64,000 nucleotides of DNA from NCBI GenBank assembly GCA_032622095.1, contig CP136061.1, positions 19,844,991-19,908,990 on the forward strand, written 5' to 3'. The notes under the pieces were generated by a model. The model made no database searches. It saw nothing but the letters and a program-made list of their open reading frames with translations, and was not told the DNA's origin. This document shows, one piece after another, positions 21,290-33,121 of this stretch. The stretch is from Siphonodentalium dalli (Eukaryota; Mollusca; Scaphopoda; Gadilida; Siphonodentaliidae). The translations under genes were made by a program, and so were the position numbers. Numbering within the stretch: position 1 is the stretch's first letter; every line of letters starts with the position of its first letter.

Positions 21290-22760
21290 TTATGGCACCA
21301 TTAAATGAAATTGTCAATGCATTTGAGAGAGGATAATTTCATGTGCTACAGTCAATAGAACGAATATAGGATCTCGGAAAGTTGAAATGTCAAAGTATTT
21401 AATGGATAATTTGGTATGTGTCTATTTCCACTGGTTTGAAGATATCCCAACATCATACAACTGTTATCGCTCATATTATTTTTAATTTCGTAAGTATCGT
21501 TAATAATCAGCTGTTGGCAACTGAAAGTGTCTTTCTAAGATGGTTGCTGGCAGCCATATTTAAAACATATATATTTCGGTAACAAGAGCATCGCTAGGGC
21601 GTGGCAAAATACGCCCTTTAGCCATTTCGAATTGTACTATCGCAAAATAAGATAATACTTTGAGCTTACATTTGAAGAAAATCTGATATACCCCTAATTT
21701 CAATGCCAAAATGTGGTCAAATTCTAAGTCGAAAAATGGCCATAACTCATTTAAAAATAATTAGACAGAACCTATGTTCAAACTTGGCCTGTAGTTTTAG
21801 CTGGGAAATACACATACCAGCTTTGGTTCAGCTCAAATAATCAAAACTGGAGTTATCGGTCGGAAACCAAAATGTTATGAAATTGGTCAAATTCTAAGTT
21901 GAAAAAGGGCCGTAACTCATGTAAAAATAATTGGACGGAACCCATATTCGAACTTGGCTTGTATCTTTAGCTGGGAAATACACATACCAACTTTGGTTCA
22001 GATCAAATAATCCAAACTGGAGTTATCGGTCGGAAACCAAAAATGTTAACGGACGGACGGACATACAGACGGACGTGCAGACGCACTGGTCAGAGTATAC
22101 TTGTGGGGTGACCGCACATACCTATGAATACTTGTGGGATGCGATCGTTTGTTTGAGTAACTTGTGGGGTGCAACCCACAACTGACGATTTTTTAAAGAG
22201 CGTATTTTTAAGTTTGGTGATGATCGGATGATAGATGTGGCCTGTATGGTGTGCCGAAGGATTTATTAATGCAAATAGCAAAATCCAAACAAATGTGATG
22301 GCTCATCTAATGGCCACCAAAAAGATACATAATTATGCAGTTTGGTGACGATCGGATGAGGGATGTGTTATGTATGGTATGCCAAAAGTGTTAGCCGTGC
22401 ATTGCGTGCAAGGAGTACAATCCAAGATGGCTATACCGGCGGCCATGTTTTTCGTCGATTTGTTTTCAAATTCGAAAGATCCCATCCAGATGTGATCCTA
22501 AACATTCCTGTAAATTTTCAAAATAATTCTCAAAAAATGCGGACTGCAGGGTGTGGCGATGGATTATAATTTTAAATCGACGATGGCTTCGGGCAGCTAT
22601 GTTTTTTTTTTAAACGAGTTTTCGGGAAAAATATCGATGGCTCCCATCTAGAGGTCACACCGAAAATCCACATTAAGTTTGGTTACTATCTGATGAGAGA
22701 CGTGACCTGTAGGGTGTGCTAAATTAAATTGTTGACGGACGCATACACGGACGACAAACC
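21290..22760 (+). repeat. ATGGC-type array with internal 170-bp duplication and GGACGG tails
   Basis: Units carry AAGATGG[CT]TGCTGGCAGCC or GGCGGCCATGTTTTTCG and GTTTGGTGATGATCGGATGA. Between them GGTCAAATTCTAAGT begins two consecutive 170-bp copies at 21715 and 21885 (GAACTTGGCYTGTA, TTTAGCTGGGAAATACACAT, GGAGTTATCGGTCGGAAACC). Microsatellite tails are at 22050-22085 (ACGGACGGACGGACATACAG) and 22733-22757. The tandem core plus ACGG layout is that of bivalve pearl-like elements. Confidence 0.75.
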
Positions 22761-23113
22761 ATGGCAATGGGCGGAATGTGATACGAGCGAGCATCACTAT
22801 GTATAAAATTGGGCTCCAAAATGTCTTCTGGCTCGAAAGACAAATTACGTTATTTAAATTGGAACTTGAAGCTTACATGTTGATTGGGATGTCATACATC
22901 TGATTCGACGTCACAAACTTACCATTTACGTTTATACTGTGAATGATGGGTGGGAACACTAGCATTCACAAGGGATCGATCACATTCGTAACTAGCTTTT
23001 CAAATCGGTCACAACTGTAGCTAGATTTCAAGGGGGGTCACAATCGTAACGTATAAATGAATGAAAAACAACATAGGCCCACATTAGGAAAGAAATAAAT
23101 TAAATAGATAGAA

Positions 23114-23280
23114 GATACCTATGGTTTTTGAGTGAATACAATAATTATTTCACGAGTGACTAGCACTGGCAAAATCAACTTTCAACGAGTGACCGCAGCT
23201 CACGAGTTGAACATTGATATCTCCACTGCTAGTCACGAATGAAATAACATGGGATTCAATCAAAATATTCAGAGGTATTC
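23114..23280. mobile_element. 167-bp palindromic MITE
   Basis: GATACCTATGG...TTATTTCACGAGTGACTAGC mirrors GCTAGTCACGAATGAAATAA...AGAGGTATTC; the inner arms continue through CAACGAGTGA / TCACGAGTTG. Nearly the whole element is one imperfect hairpin. Target duplication unclear. The stretch 22761-23113 before it contains only a weak relative of the 1064 repeat. A 34-bp duplication (TTTACTGTCGGTCTAGACAC) follows at 23688-23750. Confidence 0.75.
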
Positions 23281-23870
23281 TATTTATTATATGCTTTAAC
23301 CATGTCGACAATTATTTTTAATGTATTAATATGCCTTAATTAATGCCAAATAATTTCTCACATATATAGCGAAACAAAGTTTCAGTTCATTATTGATTGT
23401 TGTTGTTTGCCAGCTGATAACCAACGAACCACTTTTAAATGGCGAGAAATTAGTCACCCGCTAAAGAAAATAGTTCCCACAAATAATCACTAAACGCGAC
23501 AAATAATTATGGACGGATACCAATTTAATATACCAAATAACAATAAGATGACACATCCAATCACGAACTAATAATAATCATACAGGTATATAGTTACGTC
23601 GCGCATTGATATTCATTCACTATTATTCGGTGATTTTACCGGAAGTAAGCGACAGTGAAGATATCATTCTTGAATAACAAAATTATATCTTTACTGTCGG
23701 TCTAGACACTAAATGATATGTTTACTGTCGGTCTAGACACTAAATAGGATATTTATGTTGCGACAATTTCTCACTATTTAATGGGGAAGCATTTCATAAT
23801 ATGGTTTATCATTCATATACATTTTTCTATCGTGAAATTGCTCGAGTTCTGTTCTATTCACATGACTTAA

Positions 23871-24645
23871 AGGTACACAATCCGATTCGATGGTCATCAG
23901 ATTCCAACAATAACATTTCTTCAAAAGACGCTTATGTTGTCAGAATCGCTTAAAGGTACTCAATACGATTAGACGTTCCTAAATTACTATTTCTTTGGCT
24001 TTGGGGGTAAAAAATATTTAATTCGAGTCGAGGAACCCACCCATCAAAGCTCAGAGTGATTAGATATCGATTTTTGAAATCTATTAATTTTCGGAGATGT
24101 GGGCACAAGATGACAGAACCACGTGCTCAAAACGGACAAATTGCGGGTGTAAGATGGATAACTCTAAAATCAAGTGGTTATTATTGTTAACAGTATCCAC
24201 TTGATTTTAGAGTTATCCATCTCTCTCAAAATTCGATATCTAATCACTCTGAGCTTTGATGGGTGGGTTCCTTGACTCGAATATTTGCTACCCCCAAATC
24301 CAAAGAAACAGTAATTTAGGAGTGTCTAATCGGACTGAGTACCTGTAATTACATAAAATATTGCTTACCACTGTCAACTCTGGTATAAAAGTTTCCAAAA
24401 TGTGTTATATATCAATATTTTGTTCAACGCAATTTGATATCGAGAGTATACGTCGATCGGCTCGTCGAATATTTGCTAGGCCGCCAAATATTCCAGGTAG
24501 TGAAAAATGACAAGATTTCAAAAATCGGTATCTGGTAACTCTGAGCTTTGATAGGTGCATGGGTTCCACAACTCGAATGAGAAATTGTTTACCCCCGAAG
24601 CCAAATATATAGTAATTTAGGAGCGTTAATTCGGATTATGCATCT
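23871..24645 (+). mobile_element. TTAA-flanked MITE, family K1, copy 2, interrupted by an insertion
   Basis: Outer TTAA at 23867-23870 and 24646-24649, with ends AGGTACACAATCCGATTCGA and TTCGGATTATGCATCT. Without 23950-24344 it is colinear with the copies at 20474 and 61038 (ATGGTCATCAGATTCCAACA, GTTCAACGCAATTTGATATC, GCCGCCAAATATTCCAGG). Confidence 0.85.
23954..24344. mobile_element. palindromic TTAA MITE nested in the K1 element
   Basis: TTAA at 23950-23953 and its decayed duplicate GTAA at 24345-24348 flank TIRs AGGTACTCAATACGATTAG and CTAATCGGACTGAGTACCT. The arms run 125 bp. The centre is a separate hairpin (24153-24222, GATGGATAACTCTAAAATC mirrored). The arms resemble the ends of its host, so it is a derived, foldback member of the same family. 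Confidence 0.85.
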
Positions 24646-24649
24646 TTAA

Positions 24650-25240
24650 TAAATGAACCCATTTTTTTTTTAGCATGAAATCGCCATTTTAGTCGAGAGT
24701 TCACGCGATGGCGTCATATATATCGTGTCATTAAACGAAGGAATTTGATAATCTGGCTACACAATATAATGTGATCACCTGTGAACAGTTTACGGTTTTG
24801 AATTCTATGACCTTTCCAGGAAAATCTCCAAATCTACAATACGCGTTCGTGCATTCGTTTAACAGCTAAAATCGATGCTTAATAAAGATCCATAATCGGA
24901 TTTGACACCACAAACCTATGTATGTTTCTGAACTCGAAAAGAATGCGAACTAACCTACATATTGACGCTTATATATTATAGCGACTCATAATCCTAATAT
25001 GCTCCCTCCGATTTGACGCCAAATAACACAGAAGGTTAAACAAATCTTACGCTTACCAGACAAAAGAAATGAAAAATACTTCCAATCACATCATTCGTAT
25101 CACACAGCCATGCATGGCAGAGCCTCAGAGGCATCGAGAAAACCCACAACGTCATCCATAATTAATACCTCGAAAACGATCACATATGTTCATAATTGAG
25201 AATCGTTATACCGTGCTTGTGGGGCAACCTATAGAGGATC
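24650..25240. other. unassigned stretch
   Basis: No gene or repeat recognised. Confidence 0.3.
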
Positions 25241-25245
25241 TTTAA

Positions 25246-25514
25246 CCCTTTAAAGACGGGAGCTGTGCTGGTGCAGCATTGATGATCCAGTTCCAGTGCA
25301 ATGAGTGCATTCTCTTATATATGCGAGTCTCTCATAGGGAGTCTCGCATATATAAGAGAATGCACTGGCTTACAAGGTCCAGGTAAATATTGTTAGGCTG
25401 ATGCATTCTCTTATATATGCGAGGCGCCATATGGGAGACTCGCATATCTAAGAGAATGCAATGGCACAGTCATTTCGCAACAACAAAAATCAGGAAGCTC
25501 CAGTCATCAAAGGG
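25246..25514 (+). mobile_element. TTAA-flanked MITE with two hairpin modules (partner of 6304-6555)
   Basis: TTAA (25242-25245) and a mutated TTGA (25515-25518) bound ends CCCTTTAAAGACGGGAG and ATCAAAGGG. The two modules GCATTCTCTTATATATGCGA fold at about 25308-25366 and 25400-25461. TTACAAGGTCCAGGTAAATA between them matches the reverse complement of the 6.4-kb element. Confidence 0.85.
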
Positions 25515-25522
25515 TTGATGAG

Positions 25523-25637
25523 TCGCAATTCTATCCGAAATGTATTAACCGAATGCACTAAATTCGAGCCGAGCTTTAGAGAAGCTCGAATCGAATTTAG
25601 TGGACGAGGTTAATACATTTCGTTTATAGAATTGCGA
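25523..25637. repeat. 115-nt palindrome
   Basis: TCGCAATTCTAT-CCGAAATGTATTAACC...CACTAAATTCGAG mirrors CTCGAATCGAATTTAGTG...GTTAATACATTTCG-TTATAGAATTGCGA. An isolated foldback element only 9 bp from the previous MITE. Confidence 0.8.
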
Positions 25638-25790
25638 TGAATTTGTTATCCTTTTTATCATAATCACATTTTAGCATGGAATAACGACCTCGAAACGGAT
25701 GGGGTTAAACAAAATAATATTGATTTCTTTATCTCAACCAAAGAGGAAGTAAAGACACCTTCAAAAACAATATAGTTCCATTGTAAATAT

Positions 25791-26225
25791 GTGACCCGCC
25801 ATATCAAATCCAGTCATAAGTCGGGATTGTTTTACCCTGTGCCAATGCATTCACTTGTCTATGCGAGTCGACCATGGGTCGCCTCGCATATATAAGAGAA
25901 TGCATTGGCCTAACAGTTTTTTTTATCATTTTTTTTAAATAAATGTTTCTTTCAATTTTTAGGACATAAAATAAAAAACATCCATTACCCTGCAGGGAGC
26001 CCCACACATATATAGAAGCATATAGAAGAGTGTCGTCTGCTCATGTTTGTCTGGGGCTCTGTATGGGTGAAATTATAAAATTGTTAAAGAGTACAAGAAA
26101 ACATTATTAAAATTGTAAAAAAATTGTTAGGCCAATGCATAGGTCGCCTCGCATATATAAGAGAATGCATTGGCACAGGGTAAAAAAAATCCCGACTTAC
26201 GACTGGATTTGATATGGCGGGTCAC
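25791..26225 (-). mobile_element. GTGACCC-family MITE (435 bp), TSD ATAT, one hairpin arm lost
   Basis: ATAT at 25787-25790 and 26226-26229. Internal order is the reverse of the 18.8- and 53.6-kb copies. The second hairpin near 26130 lacks most of one arm (GCCAATGCAT joins directly to AGGTCGCCTCGC), an internal deletion of about 25 bp. Confidence 0.85.
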
Positions 26226-26229
26226 ATAT

Positions 26230-28220
26230 GTCTTTTCGTGTTGACAGAATTGTTCAACAACCCTTATCACACACGTCTATATCCCACACTCAACACTTTA
26301 TAACCCAACACAAATCGAATATCATAATTATATTCTAATTAACAAAATAATAAAGTTACGGCATTGACATCGATATGATTGCGTTAAGCTTTTACATCAC
26401 TGCGCGTGCCAATAATACACGTGTGTCTTACTAAAAATATGAGGCCGGATTTAGGGGCTAATGTGATAAAAAATCGGAATTAATTGGTTTAAATCGGGCC
26501 GTTGGTCGTTAAAACTACCAATGAGAGGGCTCATATGAATATGTTTAATCTCATTATTTAGAACACATAAATGACAATTGAGAAGTAGCTGAAGTGGTGA
26601 AATAGTATATGACATCGTATTGTTATGTGCAATAGCTATAGGGTCATCACCGATCCAATATGCTGGCGAGATTGTTGATATGGGCTTCGTGTTCATGCTC
26701 GATTTCATCGGTTCTCCGACGGAAATTACGAGTCTCCATGACTTCCCTGGGAATTTGTGATGGATCATGGTGTCTGGTGTACACGTTTTATGAGTCGCCC
26801 AGTATTTCGTCAGGGAGGACAACTTGATTACTCGCAGACATAGTTATATAGATGATTGAATTACTATAACAATATAAGTAATATGGTCCGGATAAATATC
26901 GCATCAGCCCAAATCAATACTCACTTGTTTGCTAATAGACTGGATGCGCTACCTATGCGACATTAATTATGTATAGGCATAGTGTCCGCTTCATTGTGAT
27001 GTGTAACCCGCTCCGACTGCCAGAAGGGCTTTCAGAGTTTGGCGGCCAATCGGATTAACACACGCTCAGAACAGATTTATCGCACGTTCTCCCAGGGCAG
27101 ACCAAATAATTCAGATCATTGTACATGGCTATATGGATGGTCTCAATGGCTTCTACTAATTTACAAGCTTAGAATTCCACAGCGATTCGGGCTTTGAGAT
27201 GATGCCCCATTATATGCCAATTTTGAGGTATTCTCTGAAATTAGTATTAGGAAAACCCAACAGATTTGTACAAACAAAGCCGAATACCAATTAAACCAAC
27301 GTCAGCGACAGACCACAGCTTTCAGATCAGTGTACATGACTATATAGGTCTTGACTCTTCATAACTTCTATCAATTAGTGAGCTGTCAATTTCATCTTAG
27401 CTCAGGCGATGTGTGTGAATTTTGAAGACTTCGAATTTACTAAAAGTAAATTCTGAAAACTTCAATAATTGCACAATTGACACCTTGAAATACGAATGAT
27501 AAAATACGAATGATAAAAAATTACGAATAGCTAATAGTGTTCGTAAATTTTTCGGACGGTCCATAAACCTTTTCGTAGAATTGATGAGTCCGTTTGCGAA
27601 AAATTAGTCCGTGCAAACTTCTTGCCACTCACAGAAAGGCGGTGAATATATGTGGTTATGTGCGCCTTAATTATTTTGTCCTTGATCATGTTGTTATCAG
27701 GTCATATATAGTCAGTGATAGGCCCGCTGATTGCATGTAACGCTCGCGTGATCATACTTAGCCTCTCGCATCCGTAATCGTAACTATGCCATACTGCGAT
27801 CAACAACATGGTTGTAGCCTTCCTCAATTGCGCATTGATTGCAAATAATTGCCAATATGTATAACTGACAATCTATAATTAGTTTTGCATGCCCTATGAT
27901 TGGCTTCAGAAATTGACTACGCTCATACACAGAATCCAATGATCATCACAATTGCTATATAAATTACGTAACATGCCTGGACTTGGGTAACAATGAGTAG
28001 AGAATTAATATATTTAGTGAAGTACAATGAAGAATTCATAATGGCAGGTAAAGAGTTAATCGAGTGTCCGAAACAGGTTAAATTGGCGAATAGTGAAGCA
28101 TAGCGTATATTATAGTCGTGCATGTGAGAAGTCAATGCAGTGATTGGGATAGATTGGCATGCAAATATCATGTGATCAGAAATGTTTTGATACATGAGTG
28201 GCAGATTTTTTGTCACCCCA
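26230..28220. other. unassigned 2-kb stretch
   Basis: Apparently unique sequence. The longest frame is 123 codons on minus (26822-26451, MSSLTKYWATHKTCTPDTM), without a recognised domain, splice signal or coding bias that I can judge. A short direct repeat (AAATACGAATGATAAAA) is at 27488-27515. Candidate place for an unrecognised exon or noncoding RNA. Confidence 0.3.
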
Positions 28221-28226
28221 CATTCA

Positions 28227-29312
28227 GCTTCAAAACTAGATCATGCCATGAATCTCTACTCTGGCTAACGCCCGTAGAGATCACACTCCACATAATAAAT
28301 CCGTGGAACATTTTGATGTTTTGACAGGGAACCTTAGAAAGTCGAAAAAATAATGCGGGGAATATATATATCAGTTATTATCTGTTCCTTGATAATGTAA
28401 TTCACTGTAGGTAAAGGGGCCAACTCGAAATAGCATGTTTTTCTGTGACTTTTGTTAGCTGATATCGCAATAAACATTGGATTAATTACCCAGGAGAAAT
28501 TACATAATTGTAAGCGATGCAAATAAATCGCTCACAAAGCCACTTAAAGGCACGGGCGGCGTTCGCTGCAGAAATATTCATATTTGTTCAAATCGCCATC
28601 AACATGCAGAAGGAATATTAAAATATATATAGTTTTGTTCATATGCCAAACATAATCAGCGCGTAAATAGTATATTGTCTTCAAGACGTATATTATATTG
28701 TCGTCAATAGGTACGATGGTGTACGTAAACAAGAGCCTGCTCGTGTTACAGAAGTTGTGCTTCTGTTTACATAACACAGCGCAATTCTATTGGTTAATCA
28801 CACACAAATTATATAAACGCTCTTTATTATTTCCATATCAGGAAAACAGTAACAAATAACGCCCTTTCTGTTTACCATATCCGTATCTAAACAAAAGCCA
28901 GGAAAGGTAACGTTTTTTGCTTTTGTTTACATAACAAAGGGAAAAAATTTACAATAACATACTGTTTATGCCATATTTCTGATTGGTATAAGAACAAGGT
29001 CTGTCTATATTTTACTATTCTTTCTGTTTATGGTGGTTTTTGACGGATGTGAATATTTTAACAGCATACCCAGCGCCAACGCCGCCCGTATCTTGAAATC
29101 GTGAAATTTTGAGTTGGGACCTTCACCGACAGTGAAGTACATTATTGAGGAACAGATAATAACTAAGAACTATATTTCCCGCGATATTTTTTTCAACTTT
29201 ACAAGATTCACTGTCAAAACATATAAAAATCCCAAGGTTTTGTACTGGTGGAATATGATCTCTATGGGCGTTAGCCAGAGTAGAGATTCATGGCATGATA
29301 TACTTCAAACCA
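28227..29312. repeat. long inverted repeat, arms 28227-28432 and 29106-29312
   Basis: The left arm (GATCATGCCATGAATCTCTA, CTCTGGCTAACGCCC, ATTATCTGTTCCTTGATAAT) is mirrored at about 80% by eye in the right arm (ATTATTGAGGAACAGATAAT, GGGCGTTAGCCAGAG, TTCATGGCATGAT). The loop holds the MITE 28548-29093. Confidence 0.75.
28548..29093. mobile_element. TTAA MITE, family K2 (AGGCACGG ends), 546 bp
   Basis: TTAA at 28544 precedes AGGCACGGGCGGCGTTCGC; the right end is CGCCGCCCGTATCT followed by TGAA, a decayed TTAA. Subterminal TATAAGAACAAGGTCTGTCT and a central TTTGTTTACATAACA mirror pair are shared with copies at 57.1, 58.5 and 62.8 kb. Kolobok-like by TTAA and AGG ends. Confidence 0.75.
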
Positions 29313-29785
29313 GTTGGACGTGCACTGCATCCCCCCGGTAAACTCGCCCAACGACAAAGGAATACAAGTTGGAACTACCGCATCGTCTAATGAAAATGTT
29401 CCGTTGCGCTGTAGTATATATGTTCTCCTAATCTATATATGGTAATAAATATACATACCAAATAAGATATTTACAAAGAGTAGTATTGTGAGTTGTAAGT
29501 TGTAGACGCACCAAATTAGGGGTTTTACAACCGACATATAATGGGCGCGAATCTAAATAAGGAAATGACGGAATATCATGACTCTTCTTATAAACAATCC
29601 ACTACGCTTTTTGCGAGAAACTGAACAACACTCTACCTGTATTTTCTCGGACACAAAGCGTGTTTGTGAATAATATCGAATTCATATCATCATTATGCTA
29701 TACTATTAGTATATTATTGAGGAAATTATCATATTTTGATAAATTGTATTTCTAAATTATAACTTATAATGAAGACCGCACGTTC
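29313..29785. other. unassigned stretch
   Basis: No gene or repeat recognised. Confidence 0.3.
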
Positions 29786-29791
29786 CTTTAA

Positions 29792-30442
29792 AGGGGTACT
29801 GTACACAAAGATAGGCGATTTTTTTATTTACTCCCATTGAAATAACTTTCAAGTTAGTCTGTTAGATTGTGTTCGTGTTATATGAGTTTCGTATAAACCT
29901 AATTTAGCGAAGAAAATATTGATCTTGGAAACAAAAATATTACGATTTCAAACTACGCGCCATGTTTTTGACCTTCACCGGAGAAGACGCGGTCGCAGGA
30001 AGCACCGGAAGTTCATTGCTCACAGCTTCGATTGATGCATTCAATCTCTTCCATCGAACAATCTCACTCCCTATAAAATACTTGACGCTTTATGACTCTT
30101 TGTTTCTTTCTCCTTTTTTCCGAATCGGTTATAACGGGCCTTCTTTTGCAGGTAACATGTTTTGTTTGCAACTCAATAATGTTCGCGAACGGCCGTCGAT
30201 AAAAGACACGCAACATATGCGATTTCAAGAACGGTAACTCGTAATGGCATAATTCTCCATTTTATGACTCCAGCCATAAATGAATTTATATTAAATAATT
30301 CAATTTAACTTTTACGATAGCCTGTTAACCGGAACGTTTTCAGTAGACATCGTCGACTCAAATTAGTTATTTTATAATATAATATTCATATTAGATCGCT
30401 ATTGTCACCGGGAATTTATTGAAATTGGGGTACAGTACCCCT
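29792..30442. mobile_element. Kolobok-like element, 651 bp, TTAA TSD
   Basis: TTAA at 29788-29791 and 30443-30446. Ends AGGGGTACTGTACACAAAG and GGGGTACAGTACCCCT give short TIRs of the AGGGGTACTGTAC type usual for Kolobok. A 91-codon plus frame (29962-30237, MFLTFTGEDAVAGSTGSS) has no transposase resemblance; the copy is taken as non-autonomous. Confidence 0.75.
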
Positions 30443-30545
30443 TTAAATGTTATATCTGTTATTCTCTAAATAAATTGTTTGTTCGAGTGAAACAAGTTAA
30501 AACATAACTTCGGATTCCTTCTGACACCATATGGCCAGTAACACT

Positions 30546-31578
30546 GGTGGGCATAGTTACACTGGTGGGCATAGTTACACTGATGGGGCTAGTTACACTG
30601 GTGGGCATAGTTACACTGATGGGGATAGTTACACTAGTGGGAACAGTTACACTGATTGAGACAATTACATTGATGGTGATGGCCAGTTACACTGGTTGTG
30701 GCAGCCAGTTACAATGGTGGTGGCGACCAGTTACATTGGTGGTGGCGGCCAATTACATTAGAGGTGGCGACCAGTTACACTGGTTGTGGCAGCCAGTTAC
30801 AATGGTGGTGGCAACCAGTTACATTGGTGGTGGCGGCCAATTACATTAGAGGTGGCGACCAGTTACACTGGTTGTGGCAGCCAGTTACAATGGTGGTGGC
30901 GACCAGTTACATTGGTGGTGGCGGCCAATTACATTAGAGGTGGCGACCAGTTACAATGGTGGTGGCGGGCAGTTAAAATGTTGGTGGCGGCCAGTTACAC
31001 TGGTGGTTGTGGCAAGTTACAACGGTGGTGGAGGCCAATTACACTAGATGTGGTGACCAGGTACAATGATGGTGGCGGCCAGTTACAATGGTGGTGGCGG
31101 CCAGTTGCATTGGTGGTGGGTCCCAGTTACACTAGAGGTGGCGGCCAGTTACAATGATGGTGATGGCCAGTTACAATGGTGGTAGCAGACATTTACATTG
31201 GTGGTGGCGGCCAGTTGCAATTGTTGTGGCGGCCAGTTACAATGGTGGTGGTAGCAGCTAGTTACATTGGTGGTGGCTGCCAGTTACATTGGTGTTGGCG
31301 GCCAGTTACACTTATGCAGCCAGTTACACTTATGCGACCAGTTACACTTATGCGGCCAGTTACATTGGTGGTGGCGGCCAGATAAACTTATGCGGCCAGC
31401 TACACTTATGTGGCCAGTTACGCTAATGCAGCCAGTTACACTTATGAGGCCAGTTACATTTCATGTCCCCATCAGCGTAAATGTCACCTCAGCGGAAATG
31501 TCTGCATTAGCGTAACTGTCCCAATCGATTAACAGTCTGCACAAGTGTAACTGTCAGCATAAGTGTAACTGTCCGCAT
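30546..31578. repeat. complex VNTR of 18- and 22-bp units with a strand switch
   Basis: The array starts with 18-bp units (AGTTACACTGGTGGGCAT), passes to 22-bp units (CCAGTTACAATGGTGGTGGC), and returns to 18-bp units (CAGTTACACTTATGCGGC). From about 31490 the motif runs in the other orientation (CGCATAAGTGTAACTG). Long open frames rich in Trp and Gly-Gly-Gly-Gln-Leu-His arise because the units lack stops; they are not genes. Confidence 0.9.
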
Positions 31579-31589
31579 AGAATGGGAAG

Positions 31590-31915
31590 CCTAAACTATA
31601 TAATAACTAGAGGTGGGACTGTCCCAGTGAGACTAAGGATACCCCCGCAGTGCAATTGGGCTACATTAACGCTACCCATATTAACGTATATTTTTCGAAA
31701 ACAAAAACACAAGAAATACACAAGCTGGGACAAAATTATGCATGCTGCGAAAACTTTGTCGAAAAAAATGCGACCTCATAATCGCTGTTGCATAGGTGGT
31801 TCCTATGATAATAAATATATGTGCCAAATTAACAAAAAAGATTTACTAAAAAATGTAGGAATACAAGCTCCAACAAATATGCGTCCACGACAGACGGACG
31901 GACGGACGAGCTGAT
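31590..31915 (+). repeat. pearl-like fragment with (GACG)n tail
   Basis: Diverged core ending in CACGACAGACGGACGGACGG at 31888-31908. The 110-codon frame across it is chance. The following 31916-32520 has nothing recognisable. Confidence 0.5.
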
Positions 31916-32524
31916 TCCCTTCGTTACGGGTGTATCAAACTGAAACTTCGCCTCACGCCCCGACACTTAGAAAGTTTTGTTTTAGTTTCGAAGTTGGCGC
32001 TTGAATTTCTCATTATAGTTTTTGCATGATATTATTTTATTGGTCTAAATGTTTAAGAATACTGTCTAAGGCATGGATAGTGCTATAATGTCGTTGAATA
32101 GTTTTCAAAAGTGTTGAATCCCATTTTTCTCAGAAGTGGTGTGATATGATCATATAGTCAAGCCGAGAACATTCTAATAATATATTTAGAGGTTATACCA
32201 GTTTGATAAATCGGCCGAGATATCAGCCCGAGGTAACTTAATATCAGCCAAAGCCAGACGACCGAAGCCTGATATGGAGTTATTAATTAGATCAACTATA
32301 TGGTAATACCATTCCTATCCATTCCAATGTATGTTCATCGGTTTAGACACACGATTGAACGGACTGTACGTAGAAAATGTAATCAAAACCACTTAATTTA
32401 CATTTTAAATAAGACACTGACAAGTTGTAACTTTGTCTATGACCATATGCCGTGTCAGTGTACGTTATGGCCGGTTAGATAATCACGATTCCCATTTAAA
32501 TTAGGGAGTAAACATCAGTTTGAA

Positions 32525-32589
32525 TAGTCCAAGTCTTCTCGTACTAAAACCGGCTAAGATATTGGGATGGAGGTGCCGGTCTTTAGTCC
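32525..32589 (+). repeat. 65-bp arm of an inverted repeat pair (partner 35468-35532)
   Basis: TAGTCCAAGTCTTCTCGTAC...GGTGCCGGTCTTTAGTCC is repeated without visible mismatch in inverse orientation 2.9 kb away. The pair brackets the Harbinger-like element and may be the ends of an older, larger element. The interval 32590-33118 is otherwise unassigned. Confidence 0.85.
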
Positions 32590-33121
32590 GAGTTCCGGGC
32601 CCATGCATTCTTATGACACGACTTAAGCGTTAGTGACCCGCTCAAATAAAACCACAATTATATGAAATAAAATATCACAATTGCGACAATAAACGGATAT
32701 TTTCCGCAGAAGACATGCTATTTGATCTGAAACCCACATCAGTTGTGAATTGAAAGCGGTAATTTAATGCGAAAAGAGACATTTACCGCAATGTTTACAC
32801 ATTTTTAAAAGTATGCGAACCCAGTTGACCTCGCGAACTGTGTTCGGCATTTTCCGTTGAAAATATTCCGTAGATTTTCGACTGACAACGCAAATTACGA
32901 TGAATTCTCCATTGTAATCGTAATTATGTGTGTCAATAAATAAAAAATAAATAGATTAATTAAACATTGAAGATATAAATGTAATACATTAAATAAATTA
33001 CGGGGAATTACAACCCTCTCAAAGTTTAAAACAGTGTAAACACAACGACCATTAGAATAAATAATATGGTGCTACATTTCCCACATTTGGTGAACTTCAG
33101 CGAAATTAAGATATATACTAA

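Noticed and set aside
26451-26822. 123-codon minus-strand frame as a gene
   Set aside because: No recognisable family, no clear start context or splice sites; kept only as a note in the unassigned stretch.
27581-27602. Hammerhead-ribozyme-like TTGATGAGTCCGTTTGCGAA
   Set aside because: The core needs CTGATGA and a complementary stem II before GAAA; neither is met. A similar TTGATGAGTCCC at about 53158 lacks the GAAA side.
30547-31385. Trp- and Gly-rich open frames
   Set aside because: Produced by stop-free 18- and 22-bp VNTR units; the same peptide appears in shifting frames.
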